A stretch of 14,322 bases of DNA, from NCBI GenBank assembly GCA_031255895.1, contig JAIRRQ010000052.1, positions 1 to 14,322 of the forward strand, in the 5' to 3' direction. Positions 8,074 through 14,322 of this stretch are shown here, one piece after another; positions within the stretch are counted from its first letter, which is position 1; every line of letters begins with the position of its first letter. Position numbers and translations under genes: made by a program. Source of the DNA: Methanocalculaceae archaeon. GTDB lineage: Archaea > Halobacteriota > Methanomicrobia > Methanomicrobiales > Methanocorpusculaceae. The notes beneath the pieces are model-generated. The model saw only the letters and a list, made by a program, of their open reading frames with translations, did not search any database and had not been told where the DNA came from.

Positions 8074-8145
8074 GCCAGGTTGGCGGAGTGGTTACGCAAC
8101 TGCCTGCAGAGCAGTTCTACGCCTGTTCAATTCAGGCACCTGGCT
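8074..8145 (+). tRNA. tRNA-Cys(GCA)
   Basis: A complete cloverleaf can be folded by eye. The acceptor stem is GCCAGGT with ACCTGGC (8074-8080/8138-8144), the D stem GCG/CGC, and the anticodon stem ACTGC/GCAGT. The anticodon loop CTGCAGA has anticodon GCA at 8106-8108 and G37 behind it. The T arm is GCCTG-TTCAATT-CAGGC. The discriminator base is T (U73), the cysteine identity base, and G37 is the site of m1G that SepRS favours. No intron and no encoded CCA are present. It is the substrate RNA of SepCysS, encoded about 330 nt downstream on the same strand, and the lack of a clear stop between them suggests co-transcription. Confidence 0.95.
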
Positions 8146-8179
8146 CTTCCCGCAAGGGGTAATATTGTACCAGCCAGGT
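8138..8179 (+). repeat. Inverted repeat joining the tRNA-Cys 3' acceptor strand to a downstream copy of its 5' end
   Basis: The 3' acceptor strand plus discriminator (ACCTGGCT, 8138-8145) is perfectly complementary to AGCCAGGT at 8172-8179. The latter belongs to a 12-nt exact copy of the tRNA 5' end (GCCAGGTTGGCG, 8074-8085 and 8173-8184), followed by TTAC as in the D loop. Between the arms lies a small CCC-GCAA-GGG hairpin (8149-8158 region). Before end processing, the 3' acceptor strand could pair either with the tRNA 5' strand or with this copy. Confidence 0.6.
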
Positions 8180-8193
8180 TGGCGTTACAAGGA

Positions 8194-8220
8194 TATTTTC
8201 CCGTTTTTGGGAGAAAAATA
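8194..8220 (+). promoter_or_regulatory. Stem-loop in the leader of the small ORF/SepCysS mRNA
   Basis: TATTTTCCC (8194-8202) can pair with GGG (8209-8211) and AAAATA (8215-8220), with a three-base bulge and a GTTTTT loop. It lies between the tRNA and the first coding sequence and could be a processing or attenuation element. No function is shown by the sequence alone. Confidence 0.35.
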
Positions 8221-8251
8221 CATTTCAACATGAAATCAAACCAGTCGCACT

Positions 8252-8282
8252 TTATCCATGCGGGTTACCAAATGATGGATAA
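8252..8282 (+). promoter_or_regulatory. 8-bp inverted repeat just before the small ORF start
   Basis: TTATCCAT (8252-8259) and ATGGATAA (8275-8282) form a perfect 8-bp dyad with a 15-nt loop. The second arm ends 3 nt before the ATG at 8286, so a hairpin here would hide the ribosome entry region; as DNA it could equally be a dimeric repressor operator. Confidence 0.4.
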
Positions 8283-8285
8283 TGC

Positions 8286-8477
8286 ATGATGATAGCTATG
8301 TCACAAAAAGCAATTGATGCAGTATTTGCCGGTCTCTTTCATCTAACCGACATCCGGACCATACTTCGCCGGACAGCTCCCCTGCATCAGCTGAACGATG
8401 AAGAAAAGGAAATAGCCAGAAAATCGATTGACGCAGTACGAAAACAGCTGTTTATCCTTGAGGAGGAATTGTTGTGA
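8286..8477 (+). CDS. Small helical protein upstream of and coupled to SepCysS
   Basis: This encodes 63 residues (59 if the ATG at 8298, giving MSQKAID, is used). I do not recognise the family. The sequence reads as two amphipathic helices: AIDAVFAGLFHLTDIRTILRR, then a break at APLHQLND, then EEKEIARKSIDAVRKQLFILEEEL. The stop overlaps the SepCysS start by 4 nt (GTGA), so translation is probably coupled and the product is likely real. In Methanococcales a separate protein, SepCysE, bridges SepRS and SepCysS on tRNA-Cys through a helical N-terminal domain; a helical-hairpin adaptor of that kind is one hypothesis, unsupported by recognisable similarity. An in-frame TAA at 8280-8282 prevents a longer N-terminus. 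No strong ribosome site precedes either ATG. Confidence 0.7.
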   Translation: MMIAMSQKAIDAVFAGLFHLTDIRTILRRTAPLHQLNDEEKEIARKSIDAVRKQLFILEEELL

Positions 8478-9658
8478 CGATGAAATGTGCTGCAGGAATT
8501 GAAACAAGAACCATCGAAGAGTCATCAATCAATCTCGATCCCATTCAAGCAGGAGGTAGACTGACATCAGAAGCGATGAAGGCAATAATCGCCTGGGGCG
8601 ACGGTTATTCAGTCTGTGATAACTGTCACAAACCATTCCGTCTGGATTATGTCACAAACCCACCTATCGCTGAGTTCCACGCTGATCTTTCAACATGGCT
8701 CGGCATGGATCACTCACAGGTGGTACCAGGTGCACGCAGAGCATTTCAGGAAGTAACCGGCGCTCTCGTTAACAAAGGAGAGACAGTAATGATGACAGGA
8801 ATGGGACACTACACTGCATATTTGTCGGTTGAAGTGGTGAACGGTGTGATCCGGGAAATACCACCGACACCGGATCATCACATCACTGCCGATACCGCTG
8901 CTGAAAGAATCGAGGCTGCCATTCGTGAGTTCGGATACGCACCAAAACTCCTCTTCATTGATGCAGTGGATTTCATGTACGGAAACTTCCATGACGTGAA
9001 GAATGTTGCGAAGGTTGCACACCAGTATGATATTCCTGTGCTCTACAACGGTGTCTATACCGTCGGAGTTCTGCCGGTGAACGGAAAAAATCTTGGTGTT
9101 GACTTTGTCGTAGGATCTGGCCACAAAAGCATGGCAGCCCCAGCCCCATCGGGCGTTCTTGCTACAAAGGAAGAATATGCCGACATCGTGTTACGGACAA
9201 CAAAAATTACCGGAGATGTTACCGGTCGTAAATTTGGCATCAAACAGGTTGGTATTCTCGGTTGTGCCCTCATGGGCGCTCCGATCGTTGGATTGATCGC
9301 CTCATTCCCAACGGTGAAGGAACGAGTGAAGCATTGGGATGAAGAACTTGCCAATCACAAGATTGTAATTGATGCTCTCCTCTCCATTGAAGGAACAAAG
9401 ATTGCCTCAGAATACCCACGTCGTCATACACTTACAAGAATAGACACCTCCGCATCCTTTGATATAGTTGCAAAAACACATAAAAAACGAGGCTTTTTCC
9501 TCTCAAGTTCCCTTGCAAAACGCGGCATCACCGGCATAATGCCAGGGGTTACGAAACAGTGGAAATTCAATACATATGGCCTGACTCGTGAACAAGCCGA
9601 ATATCTCGCCACCGCGTTTGTGGATGTCGCAAAAGAAAACAACCTACGTATTGCGTAA
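8474..9658 (+). CDS. pscS: O-phosphoseryl-tRNA:Cys-tRNA synthase (SepCysS)
   Basis: This PLP-dependent enzyme of 394 residues converts Sep-tRNA-Cys to Cys-tRNA-Cys with a sulfur donor, the second step of indirect cysteine synthesis in methanogens lacking or supplementing CysRS. The PLP lysine is Lys218 in GSGHKSM. The three active-site cysteines known to carry persulfide or an Fe-S cluster in this family are present: Cys48 and Cys51 (GYSVCDNCHK) and Cys264 (GILGCALMGAP). The cofactor Asp/His region IDAVDFMYG and the N-terminal NLDPIQAGG are typical. The GTG start at 8474 is favoured because GGAGG (8462-8466) sits 7 nt upstream; ATG at 8480 would be 13 nt away. It forms a unit with tRNA-Cys and the 63-aa ORF. 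SepRS itself is not in the window. Confidence 0.96.
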   Translation: MTMKCAAGIETRTIEESSINLDPIQAGGRLTSEAMKAIIAWGDGYSVCDNCHKPFRLDYVTNPPIAEFHADLSTWLGMDHSQVVPGARRAFQEVTGALVNKGETVMMTGMGHYTAYLSVEVVNGVIREIPPTPDHHITADTAAERIEAAIREFGYAPKLLFIDAVDFMYGNFHDVKNVAKVAHQYDIPVLYNGVYTVGVLPVNGKNLGVDFVVGSGHKSMAAPAPSGVLATKEEYADIVLRTTKITGDVTGRKFGIKQVGILGCALMGAPIVGLIASFPTVKERVKHWDEELANHKIVIDALLSIEGTKIASEYPRRHTLTRIDTSASFDIVAKTHKKRGFFLSSSLAKRGITGIMPGVTKQWKFNTYGLTREQAEYLATAFVDVAKENNLRIA

Positions 9659-9685
9659 TATTATAATTTATATTATTCTTTTTTT
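9656..9685 (+). terminator. Terminator after SepCysS
   Basis: TAATAT (9656-9661) and ATATTA (9670-9675) form a 6-bp A/T stem with an 8-nt loop, followed directly by TTCTTTTTTT (9676-9685). The T run is typical of archaeal termination; the stem is weak and may be incidental. It lies at the convergent junction and covers the last codons of the minus-strand gene. Confidence 0.55.
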
Positions 9686-10443
9686 GTCAAACTTCCAAAA
9701 AAAATGTCTTCATCTGGTGAAATCGAGTCAATAGTCACACCCTCCACAAAAAGGTACGGATAACCACGAACGAGAACGACAGGTACACCTTCATTCGCCT
9801 CACCCATCAAAAGTTCGGCAGCTGATGCAAGCGAATCGGCAATTGCCCGACGTGTCACACGTAGTTCACGACCGAAGAGATCCGGTTTTCCACGTTCATC
9901 AGTAATCGGAAGAATACCAGAACATCCAATTGCAATACCGGAAACACCAAGCCGCATTGCGTGTGTGCGAGAGTCGATGATGATCACCGCAACCTCTTTG
10001 CCGGTACGTACCCGAATTTCCTCTCGGATGCACGCCGCACTAACGTTTGCGTCCTCCGGCAAACGGGTGACCCATCCGTCTGGTGCATTAGATTCATCGA
10101 CACCCGCATTCGGGAGCACAAGATTACCACGTGTAGTAAGCAAAAATCCAGAAATACCCCCCAAAATTTCGTCGCTCTCTTCAATCACAATCTCAGCAAT
10201 CCTTGGATCAAGATCATATTTTTTCGCAAGCACTACAGCCCTGTCACCCGGAGTGATTTCAGCAAGTCGAATATTCCTTCCCTCAATCGTAGACAATGGA
10301 GACTCTGCAAAAAGCAAAATGTCACGGTCACAGATTTTTTTTGCATCAGTGTCGCCAACAGCTGCAATTACTCTCTCAACAATGTCGTCACCAGGCTCAA
10401 GAAGACCAGTAACAATCCCATACACGGAAAAACCGTAACTCAT
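9673..10443 (-). CDS. CofE-family F420-0:gamma-glutamyl ligase, divergent
   Basis: The protein has 256 residues and is recognisable as CofE family, the GTP-dependent ligase adding glutamate to coenzyme F420-0. Supporting motifs are AESPLSTIEGR (47-56), VLPNAGVDESN (109-119, with metal-binding Asp116), DSRTHAMRLGVSGIAIG (157-173), DLFGRELRVT (188-197) and a C-terminal VRG. Classical archaeal CofE proteins that I recall read DTNGR or DTFGR with a following Arg where this one has DSRTHAMR; the first Asp and the Arg remain. It also has a shorter N-terminal region. It could therefore be the genome's F420 ligase or a paralogue on another substrate. It lies 48 nt after the DUF5814-like gene, with a T6 run and no clear ribosome site in the gap, so it may have its own leaderless transcript. 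It converges on SepCysS with a 14-nt gap. Confidence 0.82.
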   Translation of the reverse strand: MSYGFSVYGIVTGLLEPGDDIVERVIAAVGDTDAKKICDRDILLFAESPLSTIEGRNIRLAEITPGDRAVVLAKKYDLDPRIAEIVIEESDEILGGISGFLLTTRGNLVLPNAGVDESNAPDGWVTRLPEDANVSAACIREEIRVRTGKEVAVIIIDSRTHAMRLGVSGIAIGCSGILPITDERGKPDLFGRELRVTRRAIADSLASAAELLMGEANEGVPVVLVRGYPYLFVEGVTIDSISPDEDIFFGSLTKKE

Positions 10444-10491
10444 ACATGATCTATTGTGTTCTAAATCTCAAAAATATGATGGGACAAAAAA

Positions 10492-10944
10492 TTACCTAGC
10501 AATTTGGCGAATATGTTCGTTGGAAAGTTCGACTAGTTCCTTCTTCCCAGCAATGTCTGCAACTCTGCACACAGCTTCCAGAAGATGGACCGAATTTTCA
10601 AGAAAACTAAGTATATCCCCGGGAAAGAGATCAACCCCATATTCATCGAGAAGGCGATTATGAATCTCCTTATGGTTGAGTCCCATTTCCCGCAATTCCA
10701 AAATCTCGATCACAAATTTTCGTTCTGGACACCCGCAAAGTGGTGAATCACGGCAGTTGCATTCAAGAAAATTTTTGTAAAAATGGAGAATTTGATTCCG
10801 CGTTCCAATATCCAGACTGTCGATATTCATCGAACCAATGATTGCTTCCAGATTTGCCGGATGAAACGCACCATCAGGCAGCCGATATCCTGCTGCCCGT
10901 TGAAGTTTCTTGATATAACGGAACCTTGCACGATCAGCGATCAC
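10492..10944 (-). CDS. DUF5814-like cysteine-rich protein (helicase C-terminal-domain relative)
   Basis: The product has 150 residues with a central cluster LECNCRDSPLCGCPERKF (Cys83, 85, 91 and 93 approximately), likely a metal site, followed by helical segments EILELREMGLNHKEIHNRLL and YGVDLFPGDILSFLENSV. This resembles, as I remember it, the DUF5814 domain at the C-terminus of some archaeal superfamily 2 helicases, but no helicase motor is fused here. It may be a stand-alone nucleic-acid-binding module or a subunit of a helicase encoded elsewhere. It starts with GTG overlapping the stop of the upstream DUF2150-like gene by 4 nt (GTGA), so the two are translationally coupled and probably functionally linked. 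Family assignment is moderately sure; function is unknown. Confidence 0.72.
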   Translation of the reverse strand: MIADRARFRYIKKLQRAAGYRLPDGAFHPANLEAIIGSMNIDSLDIGTRNQILHFYKNFLECNCRDSPLCGCPERKFVIEILELREMGLNHKEIHNRLLDEYGVDLFPGDILSFLENSVHLLEAVCRVADIAGKKELVELSNEHIRQIAR

Positions 10945-11585
10945 TGAACATCTCCAATTTCTTCGTCGAAGTTTTTTAAAGATTTCACGGCATCTGCGAT
11001 GCGTTCTATCTCAACAAGCCATTCATCAAAGAGTGTCGGTTCATCAGTTTCCCTGACATATTTTCCGCAACAAGATGCCCCATTGATAACGGTTGCCCCA
11101 ATTGATGATGCAATATCAAGTGCACTTTTTGGATCATTATCAAATATTTTTCTGCCTTCCTTCACGAAATTTTTGATGTTTTCGTTTTTAAAATACAAAT
11201 TATTCAAATATTTTTGTCCTGATGCAAACAACACCAACATGGACACTTGCATGGACTCGACAATCTCCATAATTTCTGATTCAGGCAATTTCTCCATTAC
11301 AATCTCCTCTACGCCGCGGAGTTTGGTTCTTGCGTCTTCAAGGGATATTCTGTCATTTTGATATAAACGGATGATTTTGATTGCTGCAAGAGTAATGTCA
11401 TCAGAGAATTTGTCAAGGATATGGTATCCCTCTGGGATCTCTTCACTATCATTATCACTGGAAAAGTCAGATTCGGCAAGTATGTTCAACCAGTTGTCCC
11501 AACGGTCCTGACTATAGAAGATATAAAATAACTTTGTAGGTGCCTCCAATTCAGCCGCTTTTTTAGATGATTTCTTTGCAACCAT
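10941..11585 (-). CDS. DUF2150-like archaeal protein of unknown function
   Basis: The product has 214 residues. After a basic, Lys-rich N-terminus (VAKKSSKKAAE) comes LFYIFYSQDRWDNWLNILAES, which I associate with the archaeal DUF2150 family. The rest is mainly helical and acidic, with GASCCGKYVRETDEPTL near residues 171-187. No catalytic motif, signal peptide or membrane helix is visible. The gene leads a minus-strand operon with the DUF5814-like and CofE-family genes. The ATG has GTGAG a few nucleotides upstream as ribosome site. It may act with the DUF5814-like protein, given the 4-nt overlap; I do not know in what process. Confidence 0.78.
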   Translation of the reverse strand: MVAKKSSKKAAELEAPTKLFYIFYSQDRWDNWLNILAESDFSSDNDSEEIPEGYHILDKFSDDITLAAIKIIRLYQNDRISLEDARTKLRGVEEIVMEKLPESEIMEIVESMQVSMLVLFASGQKYLNNLYFKNENIKNFVKEGRKIFDNDPKSALDIASSIGATVINGASCCGKYVRETDEPTLFDEWLVEIERIADAVKSLKNFDEEIGDVQ

Positions 11586-11613
11586 ATCTCACAGTAAATA
11601 GTTCTGCCCGGAT

Positions 11614-11621
11614 TCTTATAG
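11614..11621 (-). promoter_or_regulatory. Candidate TATA box for the DUF2150-like operon
   Basis: On the minus strand CTATAAGA lies about 30-36 nt before the ATG at 11585. The predicted start would leave a leader of under 10 nt that just includes the GTGAG ribosome site. Confidence 0.35.
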
Positions 11622-11763
11622 ATGTTGTGATATTCCTTCCAAAAAGAGGAATCATACATGAGGACATTGATAGAGTCGTCATATATTTATTCGGAATTAT
11701 GTCGATGTAGGGGAAGACATACATTCAATAGTAATGTAATATCCATTCAGACTTTGTGTCAAG

Positions 11764-12532
11764 TCTATCTACGACGTCATTGAAAAACATCGAACTGCAC
11801 CAAGATCACAAGTTGATAAAGGATTGTGGATTGAACAACTTATTCAATAATAAATAAAAATATATAATACAATATTATTAAAAACTATTTGGTTGTGGTC
11901 GAAATACCCATATAGATACGAATATAGAGGGAACGATACAGGAATAGACACTATAATACTTACAAAAAGTGGTAAATACAGGACTGTTCAGTGAAAATGC
12001 TACACAAAAGATGCAGAAACAACCAAAAAAAATAACTCAAAGAACACCAGAAAGACGCAGTAAAAAAACCCACGAATATTCCTAGACAAAATCGCTGGGA
12101 AAACAGACTACAGCATGCAGAACCGGAAAGATACATACCTCGCTGAAGATTGCTGAAACAGAAACATAAAATAGTGGTGGTTTTATCCTCGTAATTCAAG
12201 AAGGAATTTGATCTGATCATATGTGACGAAGCACACAGGACAACCGGAATTATACTTGCTGGAGACGACAAAAATGACAATTCCTTCATTGCATCCAAAA
12301 AAAAGGACGTATATGACCGAAACTCATAGATTCTATAGTGACAGCTGTAAAAAGAAGGCAGAAGAACATAATGCGATTATCGTCATGAAAGAAATGCGAC
12401 TATATTACCATCCCTGTCGTAATCCCCGAATGAAATGAGAAACCAGAGATTGCTCTCAGAGATGATAAACAGTTTGGAATTGTTTGGGATGTATTGGATG
12501 CGTTGCGGGCGCACGATCAACGATGGGATGTC
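11764..12532 (+). pseudogene. Decayed Type ISP/COG4889-like helicase-restriction enzyme
   Basis: Fragments of one large protein are readable in order but in different frames. An N-terminal piece SIYDVIEKHRTAPRS..DKG (11764-11847, ends in TAA) resembles the start of Type ISP restriction enzymes. LKEHQKDAV (to 12062) is a helicase Q-region. ACRTGKIHTSLKIAE (12113-12157) is a degraded Walker A whose usual form is ACGTGKT. FDLIICDEAHRTTG (12207-12248) is a DEAH box. KKRTYMTETHRFYSDS (12298-12345) is motif III, normally YMTATPR. VWDVLDALRAHDQRWD (12482-12529) is a later segment. Frames shift at least at 12063-12100, near 12160 and at an A8 run (12297-12304). The spacing between Walker A and DEAH is far too short, so internal deletions have occurred. 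The catalytic remainder is gone. The family name is from motif memory. Confidence 0.75.
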
Positions 12533-13023
12533 TTGATTTACACCACATCATAGTTTCGATTATGAGATGGAAGGAACGAAAGTTTAAAAAAAACATTTTG
12601 ACACAGAATTCAGAGAGATCAATGACACACTATAAAAACTTTGATTATTTATTTTACAAATGATTTTTTAATAGAACAATATGATTGAAAATAATCTACC
12701 AAAATTTTTAGTGACAGTGCACAGTTATGGTACACACATTGATGACATCCCTGGAAAAACGTCAAGCTATGCAATTTTGCGAAAACGTGAGACCCACAAT
12801 CCGATCGTCAATACAGGTACTGATAAAACAGGCCATTCATCCCTTACCAACACGCCAGACGTTCCACGGACGCGCCCTTTATTACCATGTCTTATTACCT
12901 GAATGTTGCTCGGTGTGACAACTATCATGAGGAAACCGAACATGTTGTTGCCACAGAAATACTACCACGTAATCAGAGAATTTTCGATACACCTCGAGAG
13001 GGTTAAAAACGAACGAAGAAGTT
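12533..13023 (+). other. Spacer without a recognisable gene
   Basis: The stretch holds overlapping short frames (12681-12902, 73 codons; 12727-12918, 63 codons) whose products I do not recognise. The 12681 frame has a possible TATA box (CTATAAAA near 12630) at a suitable distance, but no ribosome site. The DNA may be further debris of the adjacent pseudogene or of another mobile or defence gene. No repeats or transposase motifs are clear. Confidence 0.5.
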
Positions 13024-13161
13024 ATGGAGGTAGAGGCACAAAAGATACAGGAGATTATGTTATTTTTTCTCGATCACCTGAAAGATCTTGGACTATTTTA
13101 CATGCGAGTTGCCGTGCGGGCATCAGAAGAGGCAGAACAATGGAAACGAACACAGCAGTAA
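13024..13161 (+). CDS. Possible small ORF overlapping the thiI start
   Basis: A 45-residue frame from ATG 13024 (MEVEAQKIQEIMLFF...) is charged and wholly helical in appearance. It overlaps thiI by 22 nt. There is no good ribosome site upstream and I know no family. It could be a small regulatory peptide coupled to thiI, but chance is a serious alternative. Confidence 0.25.
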   Translation: MEVEAQKIQEIMLFFLDHLKDLGLFYMRVAVRASEEAEQWKRTQQ

Positions 13162-14322
13162 TGGTGAGAATAGGAGAACTCTGGCTGAAGAGTGAGAAGG
13201 TAAAAAAACAGTTCATGGCATCATTGATGCGCAATATCCATGCAGTGCTCGATTCAGAGAACATTGAGTACAAGACTGAAGAACACCGAGGCAGAATTCT
13301 GATCTACGGTGATGCAGAAAGGATTGCACCCATCGTCTCACGAGTATTTGGTATTGTGGACGTGAGCATCTGTAAAACCTGTGGCAACTCTTCCGAAGAA
13401 ATTGCAACAGTAGCGGCGGATCTTGCCTCCGGAAAACTGCATTCGGGAATGCGGTTTGCGGTGCGGGCACGTCGCCAACATGTCAGAGGATTCACCAGTC
13501 AGGAACTGGCTCGCATCGTTGCGGATACGGTGTGGAAAAAGATTCCTGGTTTTGTGGTGGATCTGGAAAATCCAGAGTATGAGATCTTTGTTGAGGCACG
13601 CGAGTACGGAGGCATCATCTACGATCGTCGAATTACTGGTCAAGGAGGATTGCCATTTGGGACGGCAGGGAAAGCAATGATTCTTCTCTCGGCTGGGATT
13701 GATTCTCCAGTTGCAGCCTGGTTGATGATGCGACGCGGGGTCATGATCTCTGGCGTTTTCATGAACGGCGGCAAGTGGGCTGGACCTGCAACAAAGAAGC
13801 TCGCACTTGACAATGCACGGATTTTGTCTACCTGGTCACCAGGTAGAAATTTTGCGATATGGGTCGTTAACATGGAGCCGTTTTTTGAAACGATGACCGA
13901 ATCCTGTAACCGACATTACACGTGCATTTTCTGCAAACGATTTATGATGCGGGTCGCGGATTCCCTCGCATCTCGGGGAAAGTACGATACGCTTGTTTCC
14001 GGAGAAAATCTTGGACAGGTTGCGTCACAGACAATTCAGAACATGTGCGTGATCACAGCATCGGTGAAGACACCAATTCTCCGGCCACTTCTCACGTATG
14101 ACAAAGAAGAAACGATTGCAATTTCTCGAAAAATAGGAACATTCCATGAAAATCCGGGAGACAGTGGATGTCGCGCAGTTCCCAAGAAACCTGCTACCAG
14201 ATCATCAATCGAACTTATCGAAAAAGAAGAAGAGAATCTGGATCTTGCGAAATTGATTGAAAATGCCTGTACATCAGCTGAGCTATGGATCGCTCGAAAT
14301 GGTGAAATTTCCAAAAAATCAA
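13140..14322 (+). CDS. thiI: tRNA 4-thiouridine sulfurtransferase ThiI, 3' end beyond window
   Basis: The first 394 residues of ThiI are visible; the frame is open at the right edge and is probably close to its end. The protein thiolates U8 of tRNAs and, in some organisms, supplies sulfur for thiamine. The order is an N-terminal ferredoxin-like part (VMVRIGELWLKSEKV), a THUMP domain (roughly residues 60-165) and a PP-loop ATP pyrophosphatase (SAGIDSPVA, residues 184-192, with Ala for the first Gly of SGGxDS). Cys262 and Cys265 (YTCIFCKRF) and Cys344 (DSGCRAVP) match in spacing the three Fe-S ligands reported for the Methanococcus maripaludis enzyme. There is no rhodanese domain, at least in the visible part. 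ATG at 13140 is chosen because GAGG (13129-13132) lies 7 nt upstream; ATG 13161 is possible. No clear TATA box is seen. Confidence 0.94.
   Translation, partial: METNTAVMVRIGELWLKSEKVKKQFMASLMRNIHAVLDSENIEYKTEEHRGRILIYGDAERIAPIVSRVFGIVDVSICKTCGNSSEEIATVAADLASGKLHSGMRFAVRARRQHVRGFTSQELARIVADTVWKKIPGFVVDLENPEYEIFVEAREYGGIIYDRRITGQGGLPFGTAGKAMILLSAGIDSPVAAWLMMRRGVMISGVFMNGGKWAGPATKKLALDNARILSTWSPGRNFAIWVVNMEPFFETMTESCNRHYTCIFCKRFMMRVADSLASRGKYDTLVSGENLGQVASQTIQNMCVITASVKTPILRPLLTYDKEETIAISRKIGTFHENPGDSGCRAVPKKPATRSSIELIEKEEENLDLAKLIENACTSAELWIARNGEISKKS

Noticed and set aside
8065..8289. A 74-codon frame with a perfect Shine-Dalgarno match (AGGAGGTG) running through tRNA-Cys
   Set aside because: Its first half is the tRNA itself and its ARLAE-type repeats come from the duplicated tRNA 5' end; the product has no protein-like pattern. 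The SD match is probably incidental.
9961..10449. Plus-strand frames of about 160 codons opposite the CofE-family gene
   Set aside because: They are shadows of the minus-strand gene, whose family motifs are clear.
11960..12298. Minus-strand 112-codon frame rich in Ser, Phe and Leu
   Set aside because: It lies antisense to the helicase relic, whose motifs read on the plus strand; its low-complexity composition is a by-product.

Overview
The window is chromosomal DNA of a methanogenic archaeon, most likely of the class Methanomicrobia and probably order Methanomicrobiales. The evidence is a run of methanogenesis marker genes found only in methane-metabolising archaea, the tRNA-dependent cysteine pathway enzyme SepCysS, a coenzyme F420 ligase family gene, two archaeal families of unknown function, and TATA-box/Shine-Dalgarno signals of archaeal type. 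The order is inferred from gene content; no rRNA is present.

Region 1 (1-6375, + strand) is one tightly packed transcription unit: the end of atwA (component A2), then mmp3, mmp6, mmp5, mmp15, mmp17, mmp7 and a carboxymuconolactone-decarboxylase/AhpD-like thiol protein. Most junctions overlap by 4 nt (ATGA) or abut, which suggests translational coupling. The set matches the machinery that reductively activates methyl-coenzyme M reductase (MCR) in an ATP-dependent way: an ABC ATPase, an activase-type ASKHA ATPase with Fe-S ligands, several CxxC proteins and small structural subunits.

Region 2 (6376-8073) is about 1.7 kb of mostly AT-rich sequence with no gene I can name. It holds one unrecognised antisense ORF and several inverted repeats near its right end.

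Region 3 (8074-9658, + strand) couples a tRNA-Cys(GCA) gene, an unrecognised 63-aa helical protein and SepCysS, the enzyme that turns phosphoseryl-tRNA-Cys into cysteinyl-tRNA-Cys. The RNA between the tRNA and the small ORF contains a partial copy of the tRNA 5' end and three possible hairpins, so this may be a regulated cysteine-coding operon with its substrate tRNA at the front.

Region 4 (9673-11585, - strand) is a three-gene operon: a DUF2150-like protein, a cysteine-rich DUF5814-like protein (related to the C-terminal domain of some archaeal helicases) and a divergent CofE-family ligase. It converges on SepCysS over a short terminator.

Region 5 (11586-13139) contains the decayed remains of a large helicase/restriction enzyme resembling the Type ISP/COG4889 group, recognisable in three frames, followed by unidentified sequence.

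Region 6 (13140 to the end) is thiI, the tRNA 4-thiouridine sulfurtransferase, cut by the window edge. Its Cys-x-x-Cys plus distal Cys pattern matches the Fe-S form known from methanogens that, like SepCysS users, rely on sulfide rather than cysteine as sulfur source.
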